Shown here piece by piece: positions 14,240-24,817 of a stretch of DNA of 64,000 nucleotides. Each line of letters starts with the position of its first letter. Within the stretch, counting starts at the first letter, position 1. Source of the stretch: Poronia punctata (Eukaryota; Ascomycota; Sordariomycetes; Xylariales; Xylariaceae); NCBI GenBank assembly GCA_022579005.1, contig MU401651.1, positions 1-64,000 of the forward strand, in the 5' to 3' direction. Under the pieces are notes generated by a model. The model ran no database searches, had not been told where the DNA came from, and was given only the letters and a program-made list of their open reading frames with translations. Made by a program: the position numbers and the translations under genes.

Positions 14240-15457
14240 ATGGCCTCCTCAACAGAAAGGGCGTCCAGCCGACCGCAGCTCCACAAAGTCATCCCCCCTC
14301 TGATAATGGGCACGGCAACATTCAACACGCAATACGTAGATGACCCCTTCGACCTGCCCGCCGCATCCGTCGTATCTCGCGCCCTCGACCTAGGCGTCAA
14401 AGCATTCGACACGTCGCCATACTACGGCCCCTCGGAAATCATCCTCGGCAACGCCCTCGCCCACCGCTCGATCACGTCGCGATATAACCGGTCCGACTAT
14501 TTCCTCGTCACCAAGGCCGGACGCCTTTCCAGTCCCGAATTCGACTATTCTCCCGAATGGGTCCGGTATTCGATATATCGGAGTTTGGAACGCCTGCATA
14601 CGGAGTACCTCGATTTGGTGTACATGCATGATGTCGAGTTCGTGTCGAGTGCTGAAGTCCTCGCTGCTGTGCGCGAGCTGAGACGTTTGCGCGACGAGGA
14701 GGGTGTCATTAGATATGTGGGCATTAGTGGATATCCGGTTAGGAAGCTCTGCGAACTTGCCGAGATGATTCTTCGCGAGACGGGCGAGCCTCTCGATGGG
14801 GTTTTGAGCTATGGACACTATACTATCCAGAACACGACCCTGGGGTCGGAAGACGTGTTGAGAAGGTTTAGGGAGGCGGGGGTCGATGTCGTGCTTAATG
14901 CGAGTATGTTGGGCATGGGGCTCTTGACTACAAGGGGTGCCGATAATGGACCAATGGCATCTTGGCATCCTAGTCCGGTGGCCTTGCGTCGGGCTTGTCA
15001 GGGTATTGTCCCTGTTGCGCAAGAGGCTGGGGAGAAGTTGGAGGTTGTTGCTATTAGGTGGGCTTTGGAAAGCTGGGCGGAGAAGGGTGCGGAATTGGGT
15101 ACTTCTGCGACGAACTTGCCCGAAGGTACTCGGATTGGAGTTAGTGTGATGGGGACTGCTTATATTGATGAGTTGGAGGAGACGTGCCGTGTTTTTAATA
15201 GTGTGTTGGATGGTCTGGCGCCGGAGGACGATGATCAAGAGTTGACGAGCCGGAGGGAACAGAGTCGAGAGAGGAGGGAGAAGATTCGAGCACTTGTTGA
15301 AGAGATGTGGAATGTTTTGGGCAATTGGAAGGATTACAGTTGGGATAGCCCCCCTGAGGGATTCGTTAATAAGCGGAATGCTGCTGATATGGGTGTCGTT
15401 CCTGATGATGGTGTTTTGGCTAGGCGGATTGAGAAACAGAAGGGTCTGGTGCGGTAA
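14240..15457 (+). CDS. ARA2: D-arabinose 1-dehydrogenase-like aldo/keto reductase (ARA2 type)
   Basis: Single-exon gene for a 405-residue aldo/keto reductase. The start is the ATG at 14240; an in-frame TAA at 14222-14224 rules out an earlier start. The AKR catalytic tetrad is visible: Asp57 and Tyr62 in the DTSPYYG motif, Lys92 in VTKAG and His130 in YMHD. The N-terminal strand with PPLIMGTATF and the GLLTTRG segment further on fit the ARA2 subgroup. In yeast this enzyme oxidises D-arabinose to D-arabinono-1,4-lactone with NAD+ in the cytosol, the step before D-erythroascorbate synthesis; the same role is inferred here. It is convergent with the beta-lactamase-like gene, with only 133 bases between the two stop codons. 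A 364-codon antisense frame lies over it and is regarded as a shadow. The family is certain; the exact substrate is less so. Confidence 0.9.
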   Translation: MASSTERASSRPQLHKVIPPLIMGTATFNTQYVDDPFDLPAASVVSRALDLGVKAFDTSPYYGPSEIILGNALAHRSITSRYNRSDYFLVTKAGRLSSPEFDYSPEWVRYSIYRSLERLHTEYLDLVYMHDVEFVSSAEVLAAVRELRRLRDEEGVIRYVGISGYPVRKLCELAEMILRETGEPLDGVLSYGHYTIQNTTLGSEDVLRRFREAGVDVVLNASMLGMGLLTTRGADNGPMASWHPSPVALRRACQGIVPVAQEAGEKLEVVAIRWALESWAEKGAELGTSATNLPEGTRIGVSVMGTAYIDELEETCRVFNSVLDGLAPEDDDQELTSRREQSRERREKIRALVEEMWNVLGNWKDYSWDSPPEGFVNKRNAADMGVVPDDGVLARRIEKQKGLVR

Positions 15458-15590
15458 CATGTGTCCAGTGGATGTGATAGTCAAGATGGAAAAATAAATA
15501 AAAGCAAACTTGTCTAAGTAAAGAAATGTAACAACTATCCTACATCGACTCTCGTTTCATTTCCCCCTTCCATTCTTCCAATACCGCATT

Positions 15591-17769
15591 TCAAGTCTCC
15601 AGAGTCCCAACCGGTTTCAAAACCCCTGATCGAAGATACGGAATCTCCAGCCCGATAACATCCCCCGACTCAGCATCCCGTACAAAAACCATCCGATCGA
15701 GCGGTTCCGAACCATAGTAAATCCAATCCGTCAACGTCCACCCAAGACAATTCCCGTCGGAAAGCCCTGCACCCGGAAGTTCCGTCTTACCAGACGACTC
15801 AAACTCCCAATCCAGACGCCAATCTTCACGAATGACCTTCTTCTCTTCTTTCCGGATATCAACAGGATATATCCGTGCCCGGATAGGTTTAAGCGGAACA
15901 TATGTCCCCAACGTAACCGACCAAATCTCCTTTAGCGAATCCATTATCTCCGTCCCGTTCCTCTCGACGCTTTCAAGGATCAGCGAGTCCGAGTCTTGTA
16001 CAATAGCGATGTTGAACTTGGCGACCTCGTCATCTGTACACTCCCCATCCACACCTGCACCTGCACCCGCACCAAATGTCCCCACATACCCCTTTTCCCC
16101 GACCTGTTCCCTAGCAATCTCATCCAACGCAGGGACAAACGTCGCCAGAACAGCATCATATAACGGCTTCACGGCCAACGCATCGCCCGCTGTCAGGATT
16201 ATCACGGCTGCGCCGTATTCGTCTATCACGCCGATTTGCGACTGATATCCCGCTGCCGCGCCGCCTTTTCCGTAAATGTCGACTACGTGGGAGTGAGCAG
16301 GGGTCAGGGCTGCTGTGCGGTAGATCTCCCAGGGAGTTCCGACTAGAGAGTTTAGGGAGCCGGTGGATGAGGTCGGTTTCATCCATGATCGGTCGGCGGT
16401 TGAGCTGGTCAGGGCGGTGTGGGTGAGGATGCGGTGTAGGAAGATGGAGAGGTCGGATAGGGTGGATACGAGGCCTCCTCCTCTGTTGGTTTTGTTAGTG
16501 ATGTTTTTTTTTTCTTCTCTTTTTCTTGACACTTCCTGCCAGGAGTGAAGCGTAGGTAAGTACTTACGGTGCATTGTCTCCATAGTCGGATCCCCATGTA
16601 CTTTCACCCGGAGGGATAACTGCACTATCATCGTCTCCCGGACTAGGCTTTGTGTTTTTCAGACCCAAGGGCTCCGTTAAAAAGGTTTCTAGCAAGGAGG
16701 TGTAGTTCTGTCCTGTCTTTGCCTCGACGGCGTACATGAGGAGCGTGAAGGCTATGTTGGAGTATACCGGTCTTTCTGCCGGTTGGGCGATGGGGTAGGA
16801 TTGGGTCATTCCTTTGAGGAATTCTGGGGGATGTTTTTTAGTTATCTTTTCTATTATAAAGACTGAAAATTCGGGTAGGTAGGAAAGTAAAGGGAGGCTT
16901 ACGCTCGCGTGTACATATCCCGTTTAAACCGATGATCCCGCAGGAGGCGTAATCATCGTCTTTGGTATGGGGGAATCCGAGGGATTCGAAGTATTCTTTT
17001 AGGTAGTAATACTCCGAGAAGCCATCTATGTTTTTTTTTTTTTGGAAAAAGGTCAGTAGGTCGGCTGCTTGTCGGGATTGGGGTCTTGCTAGAGACGCAG
17101 GGTTCGGTAGAGGAAAGGGATACGGGTAGAAAATATGATAGGGGCACAAAGCGGAAAAGCAACAGGCTTCAGTAGATGGTATTCTCTGGAGGGAAGCTGT
17201 GGACATTGTAGATATAGGCAAGTGATGGCAAGGAAAAAAAAAGACTCACAATTCGCAGGAATGTCCGCAACCTGATCAGCCAAATGTCTCAACGTGATAC
17301 TCCCCCAATCAATCAAAGAATCCTCATCCTTCAACTCGGGCAGATACTTCGCCATGGAGATATCGACATCCACACCACTCTGCAACAAGACATAATCCGT
17401 AAGGACCTTTGAAACAGACCCGATCAAATACTGCGAGTCACCGGTCAACCTCTTGGTTCCGCGCGTGTTGGCGGGTGAGAGATGATGGTATTCCCATATT
17501 GGTTCCGGTTGGGAATGGGATACGAGGGCGAGCGTGAAGGATGTGTTGGATACGTCCCAGCCTGCGGTTATTGACCCGGATAAAGCGGATGAGAGGGATT
17601 CTGTCAGTTTTCCTGCGGCCGATTTGAATGCTGGGTAAGTTGTTACGTGAACTGGACGAGGAACGACGGGGCCTGGAGGTCGGCAGGATAGGTCTGCGGC
17701 TACCACGGGGATGAGCAGGAGGAGGGACTTGAGAACGATTCCACTCAAGGTTGAGGATGAGGGAGCCAT
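15591..17769 (-). CDS. Secreted beta-lactamase-like serine hydrolase (ARB_00930-like), 4 exons
   Basis: Hand-built exons: 17769-17250, 17025-16903, 16823-16568 and 16482-15591. Together they make 1791 bases and a 596-residue protein. Introns of 224, 79 and 85 bases start GTGAGT, GTAAGC and GTAAGT and end in AG. Splicing joins AN to YGFSEYYY, TRE to QFLKG and NAP to GGGLVS. The N-terminus is a signal peptide with a LLLLIPVVAA core. Penicillin-binding/beta-lactamase motifs are intact: Ser118-Val-Ser-Lys121 (nucleophile and general base), Tyr235-Ser-Asn237, and Lys372-Gly-Gly374 in the third-motif place. The last ~200 residues match the C-terminal domain of fungal beta-lactamase-like proteins. 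It probably acts as an extracellular hydrolase or esterase; the substrate is unknown and antibiotic resistance should not be assumed. Intron 1 is long and contains a stopless stretch, so its acceptor at 17026 is the least certain site. Confidence 0.88.
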
Positions 17770-19183
17770 CGTGAGTTATCCACGAGTCAACATAGGTAGG
17801 AGAAGCTGAAGCTTTTTGGGGAGACACAGATCACGAGGCTCTTGATATCTGGTGAGTAACGGAGACTAAGACCTAATACACTAGATCAAATGCTCATGCT
17901 TTTGAAGCGGTCTTGGATTCATGGCAATAGAAAGGGTCTCGATGCCTCTATATATACATTCGACCTCGTCGACTACCTACTGTACATGCTTGAAGTGACC
18001 GCGCTCTCATGTACAAACCTGACTATCAAACGCCTTCGAATTGGGGTCTCCTCGTCATTCGCCAATTGAACCGACGTATTGTCTAGTTTGAAGCCCGTTA
18101 TACGATGAATGCGACAACATCGTGGATTCTAATTTCTCATCAGGGGTTGAACTGCAGCTGCGGCAGATTTGTGGGGTGCATATGTGGCTTGGAGGAAACG
18201 GGACGCGAAATACGACGGCGGGGTCCACTTCTGCATGAACGGGTGGATTAGATTACCGATTCTGCACGCGTAATGCTCATTTTCTTAATGTGTCTGAGTA
18301 GGTAGGTTAGGTAGTCGGTCATATACCATGCGCATGATGATGTACGTAAGCACAATATCTTTTATACGCGTACGAGTAGAAGGCGAGATTAATTTGGTAG
18401 ACTTCCACCTCCTCTCCATGGCCTTGTGTTGTCGAGCCAAGATACTGGCGACGGTGTCTACGCCCCGCAGCTCTACAGTGGATCAAAAGACAGGTGTCAA
18501 GTCAAAGTGAGGTATCCGAGATGTACGAGTAGGTACCTAGCCAGTCTTATCATGATAAAGTCGAGAGACAGCCTAAGTAGGTGTCTGGAAGCAGGAAAGC
18601 AACGCTACAGTCAGACTCGTGTCATTCTTTGCTTGCAACATACACATACTCGTTTAATTCATCCGCCTCTTCAACACCAAACAGGTTAATAAATGTCCCG
18701 CTCCGCATCGGAAAAAAGGAGACACGAAGCATCATGGGATGCCAATGCACTCTATGAAAATGTCCGTTCCTATCCCCGCCTCCCTTCCTAAGACTTCAAA
18801 ATGAATGAATGAGAACAACACATGCTCAACGCCCGAAACAAACGCGCGCCGAATGTAACCCCAACACAAGCTACCTAATCCATAACCTATCATGATCGCG
18901 AGTCTGGCCTCGACAAATTCGCTAGGGATACGATGATGTATTCATACAAGCATCCAAGGGGGGGGAATGTGCCCTCTTAGACTTGTCTGTCGCCCATGTC
19001 ATTTGTGGCTTTGTAGCTTCTCCTCTCGAAAGGGTCTCCTCTCGAAAGGGGGCAAGTCGACAAGAAAGAGAGAAAAAAGCCACGAGGAACGTATAGAGAG
19101 TACGAAAAGGCGACATATGACGGGATATTACTCTTATCATGTAAAAACCCTTTGTCGCTGCTTCTCCCCACTGTCTGGAAACA
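17770..19183. other. Intergenic: promoter side of the beta-lactamase-like gene and 3' side of the SIP5-like gene
   Basis: About 1.4 kb of ordinary composition. Short frames (18328-18510, 18426-18689, 18922-19215) have no family resemblance and no supporting signals, so I treat them as chance. The left part is presumably the upstream region of the minus-strand hydrolase gene and the right part the 3' UTR and terminator of the SIP5-like gene. A 15-base direct repeat (CTCTCGAAAGGGTCT or a near copy) occurs at 19023-19050. Confidence 0.6.
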
Positions 19184-21613
19184 TTACACTCGTCTGAGAT
19201 TTGTGTCGTCGTCATCCTGTGGGAAAGGAGTTTCCGGGGTTATCACTACGTCAGGTCCCTTTGCCAAGTAGCGAGAATCCTCTTCATCTTTCCTCTCGGG
19301 TGCGTATTCGATGTGTTCACCATGGGCATCTTCGTCATCCCTGCACTCTGTCTTGGCCTTGGAATTGCCCCACTCGGATCCGCCGTCTTTGCCGTCTATC
19401 GACACCCCGACCACTTCGGCCAAGCTTCGAAAGTTGAACAGCGGCTCCGAACTTCCACTGTCGCCTTGTTCGCCTTGGTCGTCGATGCTTAGCGCGCTGC
19501 CTTGGGTATCCATGGTCCGACCTTTGCCTGTGTAGCTCCCCGGCATACTGTCGATCCCGCTTGAACTAATCGAACTAGCATTGCTCATCTGTCTGAGATG
19601 TGATGAACCTCTTGGTATCTGAGACGCCGTCGGGATGGGCAAGCCAGTCGGAGCGGGTGCCACAGTATTCGAGGCCTCATCGCCGACTCCTCGTTCCACG
19701 CCCTTCCCTTTGTCGTTGGAGGCTGATCCGGGCTCCGATCCTTGGGCTGCCGATGCCGTCGTAGTAGCAGCGGCTACGCTCGCCTCGACTCGAAGGTTGG
19801 CCGACTCGCTATTGTTGCGCCTGCGTCCGAGTCTGAGGCTGAGGGAACTAGCACTCGCACTCCCACTGCCATACACCCCCCCTCCCTTCTTGGCCGCCTT
19901 TCGCTCCTCCTTCTCACGTTTCTTGGCTTCTTTCCGGGCCTCCTTGTCCGCTTTCTTCCGTCGCTCTTCCTCGTCTGCCAGGCTCAACCTGATAGCTTCG
20001 GCCATCATCAGATTCTCGAGCTGAGCGGCATCTATCCGCTCACGCTGGCCGCCCCTCGACGGGGAAGTCGTTGCGTCGGCCTCTTGGCCCGACTGCGCTT
20101 CATCTGGCCCGTCATTTGCATTCGTACCTCCCGGGGTTTCCGAGCCCCTTCCGCTCCCACCTGGTCTCCTGGAGAACCGGGATGACCTGCCGAAGAATGT
20201 CCGTGACTCCTGGTTACCCATAACAAACGCGGCGTGATGGAGGGCATCGGCAGCTGCTGCTCGGCGGCGTTGGTGGGCTCGTGCCGTGGCTAGCTTTCCA
20301 GCCCAGTCCGGCCTTATGCGGTCGGCCGTGACGACGCCGGGCGCGTTGGCCGACAAGCTCTGCGCCCTCTTCCTACTAGGTCGGCTAGAGCTTGCGGGCG
20401 TGGAGAGAATGTTTGCATTCAGGGAGCTCGTAGACGACATGGCCGGACTCATCGCACCCAAGCCCGAGGCGGAAGAATAGACTAGGCCTCTCCTGAACGG
20501 AGGGGGTTCGTACGTGACGCCAAAATCCGACTGTGTGCAATAGGGACACCTTGCGGGTTCCATGATCAGACGTTCCGAGTTCTCCTCCACATTGCTAGGC
20601 TCCCCCTCGGCAATCGTATCGTCGCCGTGATGATCCGGCAAGTGGGGATCGGGACGCTTGATCTGAACAAAGCACTCGCTGCAAATCAATTGACAGCAAC
20701 AGCGTGTTCGGTTAAGATAGGGCGGGTAGTACATCAGACACACGGGACACTCTTCACCCGCCTTGTAAAGAAACACTTCTAGTGCTTGGCCATTGACGAA
20801 TGGGTCGTGTGGAAGTTGCATCTCTCGTGGTGCGATGTCTGCCTGCGAGCTATTCCGGGACAGGTTCAGGGCCGCTGCCAAGGTCCTCTTCGGTTGTTTC
20901 AACGGAGAAGTGACTTTGGATGTGGCCTTCGATGTCGGAGCTGAAGCCCCGCGATCTGACGAGGACGACAGCGTACGCCCGCCCATGGGCACTGTGAGGT
21001 TACTCAGGTTGGCCGACGAGCCTTCGGGCGACTCGCGACGCACGGGGCGGGGGATTAGATGTTCCGGGACTTGATCGGCTGGCGGTATCTCGAGGCCACG
21101 AGCGGCGGCAGTAATCTGATGTTCGGTCCAGGTGCTGTCGAAATCGTCCAGACCCCGCCAGAAAGGCGCTATCCTTCTTTCAATCTATTCGGCCGCAAGG
21201 ACTAGTTGTTAGCTGACATTGTCCTGACGAGATGAAGCTGGTGTCTACCACGCGATGATGATGCTAAACGTCTTTCTCACCTGTAATTGCCGGACGACCT
21301 GCTTGTTAAAGTCTTCGGAAGCCGTGTATATACCCATAGTGACAAGATAACCGCCGTCGACATGCTCCTCCTTCATACTTCGTTCGCGTTCCTTGAGGCG
21401 AGCGGCCCGCTCCTTCTCCAGTTTTCTCGCTTCTCGTTCTTGTCTCGTTTCGCGACGCTCGAAGGGTACATCGTGGTGTCGAGAGCTCGATAGGGAGATA
21501 AGCTCGGGGCGGTTCGAACGTCGGGTGCCGGGGACCTCGCCATGACGACCAGGCTCCTGGCCGGCGCCGTGGTGTGAACCTGCCCGTTCCTCCCTCGTCT
21601 GATTATTTCCCAT
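19184..21613 (-). CDS. SIP5: SIP5-like protein with RING-like zinc-binding region, 2 exons
   Basis: Exon 1 is 21613-21281 and exon 2 is 21184-19184, separated by a 96-base phase-0 intron (GTGAGA..TAG). The join reads VVRQLQ-IERRIAPFWRG and gives 777 residues. The segment VDGGYLVTMGIYT followed by EDFN and then APFWRGLDDFD is the SIP5 family hallmark. A Cys-rich RING-like region follows at residues 257-327: Cys257/Cys260, Cys273-275, Cys279/Cys282 and Cys324/Cys327. The rest is long, charged and low-complexity: an E/K-rich coiled-coil-like stretch, Ser-rich linkers and an acidic C-terminus. In yeast Sip5 interacts with the Snf1 kinase and the Reg1/Glc7 phosphatase. A role in glucose or stress signalling here is inferred from that. 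The N-terminus MGNNQT fits an N-myristoylation signal (Gly2, Thr6). Confidence 0.92.
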
Positions 21614-22744
21614 AGCGATAGGGCAGTGGTTAATTGATCGTGCCGATCTTGAAATTGATTTTTCTTACGACCACTTTATCTCGTCCTGGCTCTCGTCCTG
21701 TCTTCCCGTTTCCTGTCTTGGTATGCCGTTTATTCTTGGTACTAAAGGAAGGCAGGGGAGGCTGGTTCGGCGTGATACGGTCTATCGTTATCTTGCTGTC
21801 GAGTGGATTGGAAGAGGTGGGTAAAGTAGGTATGCCGTAAGCTTGCTAGTCTGGAGAGTATGTAGTTGGCCCTTGGGAGTGACGTTGACTGGGATTGGGA
21901 CTCCCAAACCGGCTGTGACAGCCGTCGGCTTTAAGTCATACGGGCGTGGTAGGTCAGGTAGCGTGGTTGTGTGGTTGTGTGGGGGAGTGGAGCCGAAGAA
22001 GGGTCACGGCTGGCTACTCGTAGGTACGCAAGAAACCAAGATTTCCAAGGCTGCCACGGCTGCGAGTTCGGTGCGGGACGCGGGCGCGTCCACTTTGTCG
22101 ATCGGGACCAGGTCGGATGTACGAGTACGTAATGTAGTATGATGTTTGAAATGAACCTTTAACCTGTGTCTCTCTTCTGCCACCTTTCTCGTATGCGACC
22201 TGAAAATAATGGTAAGGGCCCTGTGAAATGAAACTACCTTTACAATAAGTATCACAGCTGAATATCAGGTAGAGTTGGTCGGTCGGTCGGTCGGTTATGA
22301 TTAACTCGGGATAGTGGTTTATGGGGACGAACCGCCTATTGAACTATCAAGCTGGACCCGGGCACTCCAGATTCTGTGGTGTTGAGTAGGTATGCAACAA
22401 GGCCACAGCAGACTGTGATGAACTTTGTCAAGATGCGGACCTGCAGACGAGAAGCTGTCGGGTACCGCATGCAATACAAACAGGTTTGGAAAGAGGCTTA
22501 GTAATCAGGATGCTAGCGTGGATGGATGATTTATGAAACAGAAAAGAACTTTGAATGAATGTTTACTTGTACAGCCGCTTACCGAGTTGCATTTACGTCG
22601 GCTGCCTAGTAGCCTTGAAAAACTTTATGTGTAAGGATGATGGTTTTGAGATAGAGAGAAATTCTGTCAGGAGGGTATCTACTCGTACAAACAAACGTCA
22701 GGAGGCCGGGCGGCGATACCTTCAATCCGGAGTGGCAATGTATA
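21614..22744. other. Intergenic: upstream region of the SIP5-like gene
   Basis: No frame here is convincing as a gene. Frames at 21634-21840 and 21843-22142 run antisense to the SIP5 leader and promoter and have no recognisable domains. A GGTC microsatellite lies at 22277-22296. The stretch next to 21613 presumably holds the SIP5 promoter and 5' UTR. Confidence 0.6.
22277..22296. repeat. (GGTC)n microsatellite
   Basis: Four perfect tandem GGTC units and a fifth reading GGTT, in intergenic DNA upstream of the SIP5-like gene. Confidence 0.85.
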
Positions 22745-23293
22745 CTATACATCTTGGTCACCATCTGTAGCAGCACATTTTCCTGTATCATATACATTCA
22801 TTCGCCCTACATGCCGAAATGCAGTTTGAGATCGCGATTGATCGCCCTTTCCTACCAGATAATGTGCTTGCAATTGCAATGCGCAATTTAAGTAAAAAGC
22901 CGTGATGTTCAAATGGTTATTATTTCCCCAGTCCAGAGCCCCAGTCCACCTGGAAAGTGCTTTGACTTTCGTTCCCATTCCAGACCAGGACAGTTGGGTG
23001 CGGTAAATGTACTGTATAGGCTTACGGTCTTTGCCAGTCCCGGCGCTGGGCTCAGACAGCTGTCTGTTATAAGTCCACTCAACAACCTTGAACCTTCCGG
23101 CACAGATCCGTCCTTTACATTTGCTTAATACATGTATTTCTACCTTGTTTCTCTTACTCACGTCTTCGAACGCTGAAATACAGCATAGGTACCAAGGCTC
23201 CAACATATCATCATAAACTGTCCAATTGATAAAGTTTGATTCTACAACTCTTATTTGCTCGGACAAGCCTTGAGTAGACTTTGAGCTGTTCAT
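22745..23293 (-). CDS. Hypothetical 182-codon open reading frame, doubtful gene
   Basis: Begins with ATG at 23293 and stays open for 182 codons, longer than expected by chance in DNA of this composition but not decisively so. The product would be a soluble, Trp/Tyr/Asn-containing protein without signal peptide, transmembrane segment or any motif I recognise. Codon use is not GC3-biased in the way the neighbouring lysozyme-fold gene is. No splice signals or paired features support it. It could be a lineage-specific gene, a remnant of a larger one, or chance. Confidence 0.25.
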   Translation of the reverse strand: MNSSKSTQGLSEQIRVVESNFINWTVYDDMLEPWYLCCISAFEDVSKRNKVEIHVLSKCKGRICAGRFKVVEWTYNRQLSEPSAGTGKDRKPIQYIYRTQLSWSGMGTKVKALSRWTGALDWGNNNHLNITAFYLNCALQLQAHYLVGKGDQSRSQTAFRHVGRMNVYDTGKCAATDGDQDV

Positions 23294-23913
23294 ATGTCTA
23301 TCTCCCGGGTAGGTTGTACCCCCTCAGCCTGGGAGCCTAGATGCTGGCAATCGCTCTTTGAGTAAACCTTTAATCAGTACTCTTTGTTGGGTTGTAAAAC
23401 TTCGGGTTACCTTGAGGCTATATTCTGTTAAAGAACATTGTCCTCTTACATGACCATATATGTCTATAAGGGACCAAGTCTAATTTGGCAAAAGTGAGTG
23501 ACTAAATGTAGGTTTTTGTCTTGTACATACCTGTCCCTAACCTTGGGGACATTATTAAAGTCTGCCAGCAATTATTACGACGGACAATCAGAAAGTCCAG
23601 GTGTGTCTTAGAAGGCCATGGTCTTTAAGAAAAGCGGGAGCGTTAAGTAAGGAAGTCGCCCTATCAATAAGGCCAAATTAAAGTCATCAAACAAGTCACT
23701 GATATTACAAATGTGGCACAATGGTTTAGGTGTATCAATGATACTTTTATTCAGCTACCTCAGCTCCCATATACAACCCCTGATGGCTCATTCATGTACC
23801 ACGTCAAGTCGTAAATACAACGAAAGAAGAAAAAAATGAGAAGAATTCTATATACAAGAAATCCTGCAATATGTACAAAGAAGTGATGAGGAAGAAAGTT
23901 GGGCTATGCCAGC
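23294..23913. other. Intergenic: 3' region of the SLT/lysozyme-fold gene
   Basis: AT-leaning intergenic DNA with no supported gene. The right end is presumably the 3' UTR of the minus-strand gene that stops at 23914. Confidence 0.6.
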
Positions 23914-24609
23914 TTAGCAAGCGCTGGCGGCAAGGGTCCAGCCGGTGAGGCGGTTGGCGACATCGTCGGCGTAGCACGCAGTGCTGGTGAAGCCGTTGTT
24001 CAAGTCGGTGTAGTCGACGGAGCCGCTGTTGTAGAGACGAGCGGCGGCGTAGTGAGCGGCGGCGTTGGCTTCACCGTAGTTGCCCGAGGTGGTAGCGAGG
24101 GTCTGCTGGATACCGTCACCGGCAGAAGTGCCAGCAGTGCCGTCAGCCACCATCTGGCGGATAGTCTCGTAGGGGCAAGGGCTGACACCAGCGCACGAGC
24201 CGGAGCCATTGTGCGACTGCATAAGGCCGGGATTGACGACACCGTTGTCGGTGGTGGGGACGCGGACGCAGCCCTTGGACTCCTGCATGATGATGGAGAG
24301 AATGAAGCGGGTGTCGACGCCGGTCTCGCCCGAGACCTCCTCGATGGCCTGGCGGATGCCGGAGATCTCGTCCTCCGAGTTGTCGGCGCCCCAGCTGTTC
24401 CAGCCGCAAGACTGCTGCATCAGGGGGTAGTTGGCGTCCCAGAGCTCATCGAAGGAGCCCCAGGCAGATTGATCAGGCCAGCCGGCACCGGTGGTTCCGT
24501 CTCCGGTGTGGCGGGTGTAGGAATCGGCGATGGCGGCGGCGCGGCGGGTAGGGGCGGCGCTGGCAAGGCCGGCAAGGGCAGCAATAGCGATGGTGAATGT
24601 CTTGGCCAT
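23914..24609 (-). CDS. Secreted lysozyme-fold protein (SLT/transglycosylase-like)
   Basis: Intronless 231-residue protein. The signal peptide is residues 1-19 (AALAGLASAAP, cleavage likely after Ala18-Ala19), and a short basic RR follows that could be a propeptide processing site. The core carries the soluble lytic transglycosylase/goose-lysozyme pattern: Glu110 in IIMQESKG as the likely catalytic acid and NPGLMQ at residues 126-131. Six Cys in the mature part (68, 114, 139, 145, 212, 231) suggest disulfides. Such proteins cleave, or derive from enzymes that cleave, the MurNAc-GlcNAc bond of peptidoglycan, so antibacterial action outside the cell is the natural inference; activity on chitin is an alternative. 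Codon use is strongly C/G-ending, suggesting high expression, and produces a long antisense shadow frame. The start context AAAATGGCC is good. Confidence 0.85.
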   Translation of the reverse strand: MAKTFTIAIAALAGLASAAPTRRAAAIADSYTRHTGDGTTGAGWPDQSAWGSFDELWDANYPLMQQSCGWNSWGADNSEDEISGIRQAIEEVSGETGVDTRFILSIIMQESKGCVRVPTTDNGVVNPGLMQSHNGSGSCAGVSPCPYETIRQMVADGTAGTSAGDGIQQTLATTSGNYGEANAAAHYAAARLYNSGSVDYTDLNNGFTSTACYADDVANRLTGWTLAASAC

Positions 24610-24810
24610 TTTGAATTTGGTTGGTAAAAAAGTCTCGTAGAGAGTAGTTGGTAGGAACGTTTGAAGTTAAGTTCGAAGAGTAGTCTCGTCAAGAGATGCC
24701 AGTAGAAGGAGTGACTGGAAGGAAGGACTGAAGCTGAGGCTGAAGAGCTGAATTGTTGTAAGTGGTGCTGAATAGAAAAGATAGGGATGATGAAGGGAGA
24801 ACAGCTCTCG

Positions 24811-24817
24811 TTATATA
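24811..24817 (-). promoter_or_regulatory. Candidate TATA box of the SLT/lysozyme-fold gene
   Basis: Reads TATATAA on the minus strand, about 200 bases before the ATG at 24609. It is followed by a CT- and CA-rich leader, as is common for strongly expressed fungal genes. No experimental start is known. Confidence 0.45.

Noticed and set aside
14390..15484. A 364-codon open frame on the minus strand
   Set aside because: It lies antisense over the ARA2-like gene, has no domain resemblance, and arises from the codon bias of the real gene.
16838..17221. A continuous frame that would make intron 1 of the beta-lactamase-like gene coding
   Set aside because: An acceptor at 17,026 joins AN to YGFSEYYY in frame, as in homologous proteins I recall. 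The extra segment is low-complexity and crosses a poly-A/T run.
19742..20185. Arg/Ser/Leu-rich plus-strand frames over the SIP5 gene
   Set aside because: They are antisense shadows of the SIP5-like exon 2, which has family motifs on the minus strand.
23899..24627. A 242-codon Gly/Ala/Val-rich open frame on the plus strand
   Set aside because: It is the antisense shadow of the GC3-rich SLT/lysozyme-fold gene, whose signal peptide and catalytic motifs support the minus strand.
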